Source: Liolophura sinensis
Taxonomy: Eukaryota > Mollusca > Polyplacophora > Chitonida > Chitonidae
NCBI RefSeq assembly: GCF_032854445.1
Contig: NC_088302.1
Coordinates: forward strand, 1,178,001 to 1,242,000
Reading direction: 5' to 3'
Length of the DNA stretch: 64,000 nucleotides
The notes beneath the pieces were generated by a model, which saw only the letters and a program-made list of their open reading frames with translations, did no database searches and had not been told where the DNA came from. Every line of letters starts with the position of its first letter. Position 1 is the stretch's first letter. A program made the position numbers and the translations under genes. Below are positions 1 to 11,000 of this stretch, piece after piece.

Positions 1-1
1 T

Positions 2-196
2 ACTCCCATGCCAGTTATGCCACTCCCAGTGCAAATGCCCGACGCTGTCGACTGCAATGCTACACGTAACTGTAGCAATTCCATCCAAATGGCAAAATCC
101 CAGTTTTCAGTCACGCCTCAAAGTCTTGGAGGGCTGTTCAACAATGCAGCAATAAATAACAGCAGAGTTCACATCGACTTCACATCCTCTGGATAG
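2..196 (+). CDS. possible 3' coding end of an unrecognised gene (partial)
   Basis: A frame is open from the left edge of the window to a TAG at 194-196, about 64 codons. The peptide is rich in Pro, Met, Asn and Ser and ends in HIDFTSSG. Base composition is higher in GC than the AT-rich sequence that follows, which is why it may be a terminal exon. I do not recognise the family, no start or splice acceptor is visible in the window, and no clear poly(A) signal follows closely. It could equally be a chance open frame. Confidence 0.3.
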   Translation, partial: TPMPVMPLPVQMPDAVDCNATRNCSNSIQMAKSQFSVTPQSLGGLFNNAAINNSRVHIDFTSSG

Positions 197-1377
197 CGGA
201 CTGGCTGCAGATCGTCTTTTTCAACTCCCAATCCTTGTCTGATGTTTATCCTAGTTAAACTGTTGTTTTTTGGGGTTTTTTCACAATGTTCAGTCCATTT
301 ACTCATGTTTTACTCACTGACTGCCGCCAATATATATTGCCGTTGACCCAGATCTTCAAATTTGGTACATCATGTGACCTTTATGCATGAGTGTGACGTG
401 TATATTTTACGTAACTGGTACGGCGCACTGAGTGAAACATGTGCACGGCGCTGGTTTAATGTACCTATAACTTTGTACAGATTGCGTCATTACAAATTTA
501 AACTGTCATTTAAATCCCCATGATACCTTCAACATATAAATTATAATATATTCACTTGCTTACTTATAATAAGCATAAACACATATTTATGATATTGTTA
601 TTGTTTTGTTATTTATCAACATTTGTTGAGAAATTAATATTGGATTGAAATGTGAACTGAAGTGTTCCATTATTTCAACATTCGTTGCCCAGTGTTTATG
701 AATTTGATACAGAATACAACACGACCACAAAGCATTTACACAAGTAAACCAAATAAAATTCAGTATCAAACTATTGTTAACCTAATTTTGTGTGTTTCAA
801 TTATTTTTTTTTCGTACTTAACTCAAACTTTAATTACGTTTAAACAGTTGAGCTCCCCACTTTTGTTGTCGTTTTGCTGATGCCAGAGGTTTCCAGCTCC
901 TTTAGCTCGTTAGACAGAGTTTGGGAAAACTTTTGATCTGCCCGAAATCTCGCTGCCAGCAACGAGCGACCTCCCCTGCTCACCGTCAGTGTGGTCGCTG
1001 TCTGACACCGTGCCGGTCTCACCGAAGCCTACCCTGATAACATCGTCTTAGCTGAAATATAAAAGCAACCCTGCAAATGTTTTACTTTATAGTGCTATAT
1101 TTTATAGTCTTAATTGTTTTCGAGAAACAAACGTATTCTTTTTATTATTCTATCCTAGTCGTGAAGCACGCCCGTATTATTTAGCATCGCATTTTAACAC
1201 CCCCTGTAAAACACATCATGGTTTCGTCCAGAATTAGGTCACGCCCCTTTGGAACGTTCGGTTGGACGAAAACAACGTGTCAGGGAAAGTGGGGGCGTTT
1301 TTAGCTGTTAATCTATACCGCACTGTCGTTTTTGTTATAATTACGAAAACATTTTGCTGCTACCAAGGTAATAGAAT
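197..1377. other. intergenic, no recognised gene
   Basis: AT-rich sequence with a more GC-rich patch at about 850-1040. That patch has a 60-codon minus-strand open frame (840-1022) ending SKTTTKVGSSTV, with no recognisable homology and no convincing acceptor. Nothing else supportable was seen. Confidence 0.5.
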
Positions 1378-1516
1378 AGAAATAATGTTCTCGTCAGGGT
1401 AGTCTAACGGTAGTTTTAGATCAAATCGATGTGGAAAAGTTTACAAATTTTCTCAGTCCTCCACATCGATTTGATGTAAAACTACCGTTAGACTACCCTA
1501 ACGTGAACATTATTTC
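1378..1516. repeat. fold-back palindrome, about 58-bp arms
   Basis: The arms 1378-1435 and 1459-1516 are nearly perfect reverse complements; the core AGTCTAACGGTAGTTTTA at about 1401 is mirrored near 1475-1495. A loop of about 23 bases separates them. This looks like a fold-back MITE or a hairpin-forming element; no coding content. Confidence 0.8.
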
Positions 1517-1889
1517 TTAAATATATGACATGGCAGTAACTCAATGTTCATAATTTTACTACATATAATGATGCTGTTATTATTATTTTCGCAATTGCAA
1601 TTTATTTATTATTATTATATTATCTTTTCAAAATAAATGAAAACGTAGAATCCAACATCTTGGGCCGCTAAGGTGTGGAGCTTGGCGGAAATTCACTGAC
1701 TCAAAAGATTGGTCTAAGGGAGGCTACTCCGACAGACCGTACAGAGTAAAACTGGGCAGCCTACATCCATGAGTAGAACGTCCACGAAGAGAACGGACAT
1801 CCATGAGCAGACCGGAACATGTAACTTGTTCGTTTACAAATAACTAGGCAAGGTACGAGACCGTAGGCCTGTATATTTATATACGCCTA
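1517..1889. other. intergenic; diverged outer copies of fold-back motifs
   Basis: AT-rich to about 1650. At 1755-1820 are phrases such as CAGCCTACATCCATGAG and GGACATCCATGAGCAGACC that resemble the end of the adjacent fold-back arm, so the element's left boundary may lie further out than the matched inverted repeat. Confidence 0.4.
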
Positions 1890-2329
1890 TATCCAACAGC
1901 ACTCGTCAGCCTACATCCACAAGGGAACCGGAAGTACATCTACCAGCAGACAGGACATCCATCAGGAAGACGGTATAGAGCGCATGACCAAACATATGGC
2001 GCGAAATGCAAAGTAGTGGGATGTAGTTACACATTTGTGTTCACATAATAGACATACGGATTATATCACTGTATATCTCGTACCATTAACTTAAATTTTA
2101 TTTACAGCGCTTCTCCAAATTATCCAACTATCCACGATAGATGATGAATACGACAAAGTATTCTATATGCTTAGGATACAACAGCCCACGGCCTCTCGAT
2201 CCAGACCCGTTTTCTCGACACAAGCTACATAGGCCTATAGGACTATACATTATACATGTACTTGGGATTGGGTGCAGGACGGTGGTTTTCCCTCGGCATC
2301 TATACACGAGGAGGACGATGGCTAATTAA

Positions 2330-4490
2330 CCAGCCTGCAGGTATAAGGTACAACATCCACGAGTAGGACGGTGGCTGATTTACCTCCTTGTACATATAAG
2401 GTACAACATCCTCGAGGAGGACGATGGCTAGTTTACCTTCCTGTAGGTATAAGGTACAACATCCACGAGGAGGACGGTGGCTAATTTACCCTCCTGCAGG
2501 TATCAGGTACAACATCCACGAGGAGGACGGTGGCTAGTTTACCTTCATGCAGGTATAAGGTACAACATCCACGAAGAGCACGGTGGCTAATTTACCTTCC
2601 TGCAGGTATAAGGTACAACATCCACGAAGAGGATGGTGGCTAATTTACCTTCCTGCAGGAGGACGGTGGCTAATTTACCTTCCTGCAGGTAAAAAGTACA
2701 GCATCCACGAGGAGAACGGTGGGTAGTTTACCTTCCTATAGGCCATAAAATACAACATCCACGAGGCGGACGGTGACTAGTTTACCTTCATGCAGGTATA
2801 AGGTACAACATCCACGAAGAGGATGGTGGCTAATTTACCTTCCTGCAGGTATAAAGTACAACATCTACGAGGAGGACGGTAGCTAATTTACCTTCCTGCA
2901 GGTAAAAAGTACAACATCCACGAGGAGAACGGTGGGTAGTTTACCTTCCTATAGGCATAAAATACAACATCCACGAGGCGGACGGTGGCTAGTTTACCTT
3001 CCTGCAGGTATAAGGTACAACATCCACGAGGAGGACAGTGGCTAATTTACCTTCCTAAAGGTATAAAGTACAACATCCACGAGGAGCACGGTGGCTAATT
3101 TACCTTCCTGCAGGTATAAGGTACAACACCCACGAGGAGGACGGTGGCTAATTTTACCTTTCTGCAGGTATTAAGTACAACATCCACGAGGAGGACGGTG
3201 GCTAATTTACCCTCCTGCAGGTATAAGGTACAACATCCACGAGGAAGGCGGTGGCTAATTTACCTTCCTGCAGGTATAAAGTACAACATCCACGAGGAGG
3301 ACGATGGCTAATTTACCTCCTTGTACATATAAGGTACGACATCCACGAGGAAGACAGTGGCTAATTTACCTTCCTGCAGGTATAAAGTACAACATCCACG
3401 AGGCCGACGGTGGCTAATATACCTTCCTGCGGGTATCAGGTACAACATCCATGAGGAGGACGGTGGTTAGTTTGCCTTCCTGCAGGTATAAGGTACAACA
3501 TTCACGAGGAGGACGGTGGCTAATTTACCTTCCTGCAGGTATAAAGTACAACATCCACGAGGCGGTCGGTGGCTAATTTACCTCCTTGTACGTATAAGAT
3601 ACAGCATCCACGAGGAGGACGGTGGCTAGTTTACCTTCCTGCAGGTATAAGGTACAACATCCACGAGGAGGACGGTGGCTAGTTTTACCTTCCTGCAGGT
3701 ATAAGGTACAACATCCACGAGCCGTAAGGTGGCTAATTTACCTCCTTGTACGTATAAGGTACAACATCCTTGAGGCGGACGGTGGCTAGTTTACCTTCCT
3801 GCAGGTATAAAGTACAACATCTACGAGGAGGACGGTGGCTAATTTTACCTTTCTGCAGGTATTAAGTACAACATCCACGAGGAGGACGGTGGCTAATTTA
3901 CCTCCTTGTACGTATAAGGTACAACATCCTTGAGGCGGACGGTGGCTAGTTTACCTTCCTGCAGGTATCAGGTACAACATCCACGAGGAGGACGGTGGCT
4001 AGTTTACCTTCCTACAGGTATAAGGTACAACATCCACGAGGAGGACGGTGGCTAGTTTTACCTTCCTGCAGGTATAAGGTACAACATCCACGAGCCGTAC
4101 GGTGGCTAATTTACCTCCTTGTACGTATAAGGTACAACATCCTTGAGGCGGACGGTGGCTAGTTTACCTTCCTGCAGGTATAAAGTACAACATCTACGAG
4201 GAGGACGGTGGCTAATTTTACCTTTCTGCAGGTATTAAGTACAACATCCACGAGGAGGACGGTGGCTAATTTACCTCCTTGTACGTATAAGGTACAACAT
4301 CCTTGAGGCGGACGGTGGCTAGTTTACCTTCCTGCAGGTATCAGGTACAACATCCACGAGGAAGACGGTGGCTAATTTACCTTCCTGCAAGAATGAGGTA
4401 CAACATCTACGAGGAAGACGGTAGCTAATTTACCTTCCTGCAGGTATAAAGTACAACATCCATGAGGAGGACGATGGCTAATTTACCATC
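2330..4490 (+). repeat. 53-bp minisatellite, left arm (about 40 copies)
   Basis: Unit contains GGTACAACATCCACGAGGAG followed by GACGGTGGCTAATTTACC and CTTCCTGCAGGTATAA. Copies vary by point changes and there are higher-order blocks: the stretch around 3650-3960 is repeated around 4020-4340. Orientation is opposite to the right arm. Confidence 0.95.
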
Positions 4491-5189
4491 CTTTTCCCCC
4501 GCAGATGAGTAAAGCCCAACATTAACGAGGATAAACCCAGTTTGCCTTTCTCGACATGTACGTATATGAGAAAGGATTCACAGTACCTTAGAATATTATC
4601 CACGAATCATCCAATATGAGAAATCCAGTGACCGCCAATTGAATGAAGAAGTCAACTTCCACATTCTAGTTTTAATATATGTATTTTAAGGAGCCCTTGA
4701 GCAGTGCCATAACCCACCTCCCCTGGAGAGTTTGCAAACAGAAACAAGTTCCCTTCCCTAAAAATGGTTACAGAATTGTATTCATCCGTTTTGCAAAAAC
4801 CTTTACAGAAAGACTATTATTAACTGAAGAACGCTTTACTGGAATGTACGGACAAAAGTTGCGCTTCAATATATATGCTGCAGTACCCTTGGCAAGTTCA
4901 TTAGTGTATAAACTCTCTTGTACATTCTAAGATTCTGTACTTGTGTAAACAAGGTGGAGGTGGAATGGAAAATACATTATAGGTGTATGCTATATGTACA
5001 AGGCCTACAGTCATGATACAATGATAACAATGATATAAAATACACACAGTCAACCCATCAGTCATCTATCATTTACGTACACAGCATGCCAGTTACGACT
5101 CAGTACTGCTGATTAAACATTGTGCTCTTAATTCTTCACTTAGTGCCGTGTGCAACAATGAATGTTCCGTTTGACAGAATCTTCGCCTT
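4491..5189. other. central spacer of the fold-back element
   Basis: Unique AT-rich sequence between the two arrays. It contains an 83-codon plus-strand open frame at 4679-4930 with no recognisable transposase motif, so I do not call it a gene. No other structure seen. Confidence 0.5.
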
Positions 5190-7130
5190 ATATCTGCAGG
5201 AAGGTAAATTAGCCACCGTCTTCCTCGTAGATGTTGTACCTTATACCTATAGGAAGGTAAATTAGCTACCGTCCTCCTCAAGGATGTTGTACTATATACA
5301 AGAAGGAAGGCAAACTAGCCATCACCCGCCTCGTGGATGTTGTACCTTATACCTACAGGAAGGTAAATTAGCCACTGTTTTCCTCGTGGATGTTGTATCT
5401 TATACCTGTAGGAAGGTAAACTAGCCAATGTCCTCCTCGTGGATGTTGTACCTTATACCTGCAGGGAGGTTAATCAGCTACCGTCCTCCTCGTGGATGTT
5501 GTACCTTATACCTGCTTGAAGGTAAACTAGCCACCTTCCTCCTCGTGGATGTTGTACTTTATACCTGCAGGAACGTAAATCAGCCACCGTCCTCCTCGTG
5601 GATGTTGTACTTTATACCTGCAGGAACGTAAATCAGCCACCGTCCTCCTCGTGGATGTTGTACTTTATACCTGCAGGAAGATAAACCAGCCACCATCCGC
5701 CTCGTGGATGTTGTACCCTATACCTGCAGGAAGGTAAATTAGCCACCGTCCTCCTCATGGATGTTGTACCTTATACCTGCAGGAAGGTAAAATTAGCCAC
5801 CGTCCACCTCGTGGATGTTGTACTTTATACCTGCAGAAAGGTAAACTAGCTACCGTCCGCCTCAAGGATGTTGTACCTTATACCTACACGGAGGAAAATT
5901 AGCCACCGTCCTCCTCGTGGATGTTGTACTTCATACCTGCAGGAAGGTAAATTAGCCACCGCCCTCCCTGTGGATGTTGTACCTTACACCTGCAGAAAGG
6001 TAAAATTAGCTACCGTCAACCACATGGATGTTGTACTTTATACCTGCAGGAAGGTAAATTAGCCACCGTCCTCCTCGTGGATGTTGTACCTTATACCTGC
6101 AGGAAGGTAAACTAGCCACCGTCCTCCTCGTGGACGTTGTACTTTATACCTGCAGGGAGGTTAATTAGCCACCGTCCTGCTCGTGGCTGTTGTACCTTAT
6201 ACCTACACGGAGGTAAACTAGCCACCGTCCTCCTCGTGGATGTTGTATCTTATACCTATAGGATGGTAAATTAGCCACCGTCCTCCTCGTGGATGTTGTA
6301 CCTTATACCTACACGGAGGTAAATTAGCCACCGTTCTCCTCATGGATGTTGTACTTTATACCTGCAGGAAGGTAAATTAGCCACCATCCTCCTCGTGGAT
6401 GTTGTACCTTATACCTGTAGGAAGGTTAATTAGCCACCGTCCTCCTCATGGATGTTGTACTTTATACCTGCCGGAAGGTAAATTAGCCACCGTCCTGCTC
6501 GTGGATGTTGTACCTTATACCTACACGGAGGTAAACTAGCCACCGTCCGCCTCGTGGATGTTGTACCTTATACCTGCAGGAAGGTAAATTAGCAACCGTC
6601 CTCCTCGTGGATGTTGTACTTTATACCAGTAGTAAGGTAAACTAACCACCGTCCTCCTCATGGATGTTGTACTTTATACCTGCAGGAAGGTAAAGTAGCC
6701 ACCGTCCTCCTCGTGGATGTTCTACCTGATACCTATAGGAAGGTAAACTAGTCACCGTCCTCCTCGTGGATGTTGTACTTTATACCTGCAGGAAGGTAAA
6801 TTAGCCACCGTCCTCCTCGTAGATGTTGTACTTTATACCTGCAGGAAGGTAAATCAGCCATCGTCCTGCTCGTGGATGTTGTACTTTATACCTGCAGGAA
6901 GGTAAATTAGCCACCCTCCTCCTCATGAATGTTGTACCTTATACCTATAGGAAGGTAAACTAGCCACCGTGCTCCTCGTGGATGTTGTACCTTATACCTG
7001 CAGGAAGATAAATTAGCCACCGTGCTCCTCGTGGATGTTGTACTTTATACCTTTAGGAAGGTAAATTAGCCACTGTCCTCCTCGTGGATGTTGTATCTTA
7101 TACCTATTGGAAGGTAAATTAGGCACATTT
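5190..7130 (-). repeat. 53-bp minisatellite, right arm (about 37 copies)
   Basis: The same unit as at 2330-4490 in reverse complement: GGAAGGTAAATTAGCCACCG followed by TCCTCCTCGTGGATGTTGTA and CTTTATACCTGCA. The array faces the left arm, so the two could form a hairpin kilobases long. Confidence 0.95.
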
Positions 7131-7243
7131 TGTATAGATTGTGGGGTGAAACCACCGTTGTGCACCCGATACCAAGTACAAGTATAATGTATAGTGCTAT
7201 AGGCCTACGTAGCCCGTGTTGTTGAAAACGGGTCTGGAGAGGC

Positions 7244-7522
7244 TTTTTTTTTTCCATTGGTGTTTTACGCCGTACTCAAGAATATTTCACTTATACGACG
7301 GCGGTAAGCATTATGGTGGACGGAAACCGGGCACAGTCCGGGGGAAACCCACGACCATCAGCAGGTTGCTGGCAGACCTTCCCACATAGGGCCGGAGAAC
7401 AAGCCAGCATGAGCTGGAATTGAACTCACAGCAAAAGCATTGGTGAGAGACTCCTGGGTCATTAGGCTGCGCTAGCGAGCTAACCAACTGGGCCACAGAG
7501 CCTCCCCCCCCCCCCCCCCCCC
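7244..7522 (-). mobile_element. tRNA-derived SINE (family A), antisense copy in right fold-back arm
   Basis: Reads in reverse: a poly-T tract (7244-7253), then GTGTTTTACGCCGTACTC, a conserved body, and a tRNA-like head ending near 7503 next to a run of about 20 C. On the minus strand the head has A-box-like GTTAGCTCGCTAGCGC and B-box-like sequence around GAGTTCAATTCCAGC, the internal pol III promoter layout. The element interrupts the right arm of the fold-back element, so it is younger than that arm. Confidence 0.85.
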
Positions 7523-7833
7523 ACTTCTCGGAGAGGGCTGTTGTATACTTATTATATAGAATCCCTTGTCTTATTTATCATCTATGGCCGATAGTTCGAT
7601 AATTCGGAGAAGCGCTGTAGTAAATAAAATTTAAGTTAATGGAATGAGATATACAGTGATATATTCCGTATGTCTCTTATGTAAACACAAGTGTGTGACT
7701 TTATCCCACTACTTTGCATTTCGCGCCATATGTTTGGTCATGCGCTCTACACCGTCCTGCTTAAGGATGTCCCGTCTGCTGGTGGATGTACTTCCGGTCC
7801 CCTCGTGAATGTAGGCTGACGAGTACTGTTGGG

Positions 7834-7961
7834 TCTGACTTGTTGAATCATACATTGATGACACTTATAACTGGCGAGTTCAAATTTACTCGAAGTTTCA
7901 CACTATTGATGAAGTTTTTAAGAGAGTGTTGTCATTATAGGTCCAACGTTTGTTACAGAGA
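7834..7961 (+). promoter_or_regulatory. presumed VPS37A promoter/5' UTR
   Basis: About 128 bp separate the fold-back end from the VPS37A ATG. No TATA box or other defined motif stands out. Placement is by inference from the start codon only; the 5' end of the transcript may lie inside the fold-back arm. Confidence 0.35.
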
Positions 7962-8068
7962 ATGAATTTCTGGAATATCTTTGGTGGTAAATCGAACACT
8001 CCGTCGCCAACATACCTCCAGGCACAGAAAACGAAACAAATCGAGAGCCTACGAAAGATATCTGCGTC
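7962..8068 (+). CDS. VPS37A: VPS37A coding exon 1
   Basis: Starts ATG AAT TTC TGG; encodes residues 1-35 ending KISA plus two bases of Ser36. Donor GTGAGT at 8069. The IESLRK segment matches the conserved VPS37A N-terminus. Confidence 0.9.
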
Positions 8069-11000
8069 GTGAGTATTGATTATGTGGATGATGGTTTTAC
8101 CACAAATAGCGCCTCTGTCATTAGTACACGTTCATGATGAAGGGTAAAAAATGAAATTTTTGAAAATAGACCTCAACGTCCAGTTTAATTGAACCAGTTT
8201 ATAGTCAAATTAAATGAATTTAAACGTTGATGTCTATTTGCATCACATTGAACTGACATATTATGTAACCTACTCATGACGTACAGTGCTCTATTTTAGA
8301 TAAACACTCAGGCTGTATCCTGATGTAGTATAATCAAGTATGCCATCATCAGTATCTGACATAATGCTGCTGGCTTGGGGATACTTCTGTTGAAACACAC
8401 ACAGTAAATGTCCATGTTGCAACGCTTGTGATAATTTCAAAGTGAAGAAATCGGGGGTGACCATTGTGTGGAGAGTTTAGACCTGCAGAAGGATTACCAG
8501 TTCTGAATGGTGAAATGGACTGTTAGTTAGGTAGTGAAGAAAAGAAGGAAGCAGGTAAACATTTATAACTTTATATAACCCTCTAGATTTTTTGAGATCT
8601 AGGAGAGAGATTGTTAAAAAAAACAAGGCAAGTTTAAAGGAAGTGAGCTGCTCCATGAATGAGACAAGAATATTGTCAGAACGGCTCCGAAGGCTCAGTT
8701 GGTAGAGCGTCCGTGGGGGGATCCGGGTTCAATACTGGGTCGGGTCACACCTAAGACTTTAATAAATGAAGTTGTAGCTTTATCACTTTGCATTCAGCAG
8801 TACGGAGAAGTGCATAATGGCTCGGGTGAGGCAGAATACTGGCCTAAGCTAAGTCATCTGAGTGAAGGGGCACTAGATAAAAGAGTGATGGAAAGCCATC
8901 CTGCAACAAGGAGGCACGTTACATGCACTCTAAGGACTCCTTCACCGTTATGTGACTGAAAAATTGTTAAGTACGACGTTAAACCCCAAGCACTCACTCA
9001 CTCACTCTTTACCGTGACATGTATGCTAACTTATACAGGCCATCTAGAAAATCCTCTATACCTTGATACCGGTCCCGATAGCACAGTTGGTAGAGCATCC
9101 ACTTCAGGAGCGGTAGATGCAGGGTCAGTTCTGGGTTGAGTCACACCTAAGACCTTAAAAGAGGAAGTTGTTACTTCCCCAGTTGGCATTCAGCATGAAG
9201 GGGATAGTGTAACGACTGGTTGACCCATATCAGTATAATGGCTCGGGCAGGGCGGCTTACTTGCCTTCGGTAAGGCGTCTCAGTGAAGCAGCACTAGATA
9301 AAAGAGCGGTGAAAATCCCTCCTGGAACAAGGAGGCACATTACATGCACTCTAAGGACTCCTTCCTCGTCATGTGACTGAGAAATTGTTAAGGATGACGT
9401 TAAATCTCAAGCACTCACTCACTCACTCTTTACCTTGACATGTGTACTAGCTTATACCGAGGTCATCTTGTAATTATAAGCTATTCTTCTTTACTGTGAC
9501 ATGTGTACTAGCTTATACTGAGCTCATCTAGTAATTACAAGCTGTTCCCCTTTACCTTTGCATGTTTGCTAGCTTGTACAGGTCATCTAGTAATTACTAG
9601 CTGTTCCCCTTTACCTTTGCGTGTTTGCTAGCTTGTACAGGTCATCTAGTAATTACTAGTTGTTCCCCTTTACCTTTGCATGTTTGCTAGCTTGTACAGC
9701 TCATCTAGTAATTACTAGCTGTTCCCCTTTACCTTTGCATGTTTGCTAGCTTATACAGCTCATCTAGTAATTACTAGCTGTTCCCCTTTACCTTTGCATG
9801 TTTGCTAGCTTGTACAGGTCATCTAGTAATTACTAGCTGTTCCCCTTTACCTTGACATGTATTCTGCTTTACACTGAGGTCATCTCGTAATTACAAGCTA
9901 TTCCTCTATATGTTGCAGTGTGTCAGAGACAATCCGTGATGTGGAGTACAGGGCAACTTTCCCAGTCAACACAACAAACCTCACCCTAGTTATGTAAGTA
10001 CATGACCTGATTGGAGACGTGAGACTGCATGACTGTGTGGGGAAATTCTCCTGATCATACCTGCTTTATACGCTGTGGTGTAAGCCAGTGTAGGCCAAAC
10101 AGTTTGATTGTCTTTTGTGATTGGAATACATGTGTTATTCTGCAGTGCGCATATCTGGGGCTTCAGTGGCATGAATCAGCCGCAAGGAGATGGTGATGTG
10201 AAATATAACATGGCAAGGTATACAGAGATGAACAGTATTCTGAGAAGTACAGCTGATAATACTGGAAATTATATGTTTGAAAACAGAACAATGTTCACAG
10301 CACGTATAAGTTGTGAATGTCAGTAAAACCTGGTTTTGGACTTACGGAGCCTTAAGGCTTACAGAGTTTTGTATTCCCATGTTTTTTAGACAATGTTTTC
10401 GCCACCTATGTGATGGAGTAAAGCACGTTGGTGTAAGTTAAATGGCAATTGCCCAGATATTGCTGGTTTTGAATACAGAAGAGTATTCCACTGGCATGAT
10501 GATGATCAGGTTTATGGTGGAGGAAGTTAAGCAGATTGCAGAGTAATTCATGACCGTTCACTCTCGTACCTGATCAGGTTTATGGTGGAGGAAGCTAAGC
10601 AGATCCCAGAGTAATCCATGACCGGTCACTCACGTACCTGATCAGGTTTATGGTGGAGGAAGCTAAGCAGATCCCAGAGTAATCCATGACCGGTCACCCA
10701 CGTACCTGATCAGGTTTATGGTGGAGGAAGCTAAGCAGATCCCAGACTAATCCATGACCGGTCACTCACGTACCTGATCAGGTTTATGGTGGAGGAAGCT
10801 ATGCAGATCCCAGAGTAATCCATGACCGGTCACTCCCGTACCTGATCAGGTTTATGGTGGAGGAAGCTAAGCAGATCCCAGAGTAATCCATGACCGGTCA
10901 CTCCCGTACCTGATCAGGTTTATGGTGGAGGAAGCTATGCAGATCCCAGAGTAATCCATGACCGGTCACTCTCGTACCTGATCAGGTTTATGGTGGAGGA

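Larger units (their letters stand above)
1890..7833. mobile_element. giant fold-back element with minisatellite arms (about 5.9 kb)
   Basis: The two ends are long inverted copies of each other. CAACAG(C/T)ACTCGTCAGCC near 1892 is matched in reverse complement at about 7815-7832. The block around ATGACCAAACATATGGCGCG (1984-2003) reappears inverted at about 7725-7745, and the block containing TACAGCGCTTCTCC (about 2103) reappears inverted near 7600-7617. Between these outer blocks each arm is an array of a 53-bp unit, in opposite orientation in the two arms, around a central spacer of about 700 bp. This architecture matches fold-back (FB/Galileo-like) elements. No transposase was found and no target-site duplication could be identified. 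The right end lies about 130 bp from the VPS37A start codon. Confidence 0.75.

Noticed and set aside
840..1022. Minus-strand 60-codon frame ending SKTTTKVGSSTV as a gene exon
   Set aside because: No recognisable family, weak acceptor, no neighbouring exon found.
8681..8760. Possible tRNA gene
   Set aside because: A/B-box-like motifs belong to a SINE head; no cloverleaf acceptor stem is evident and the element continues into a SINE body and tail.
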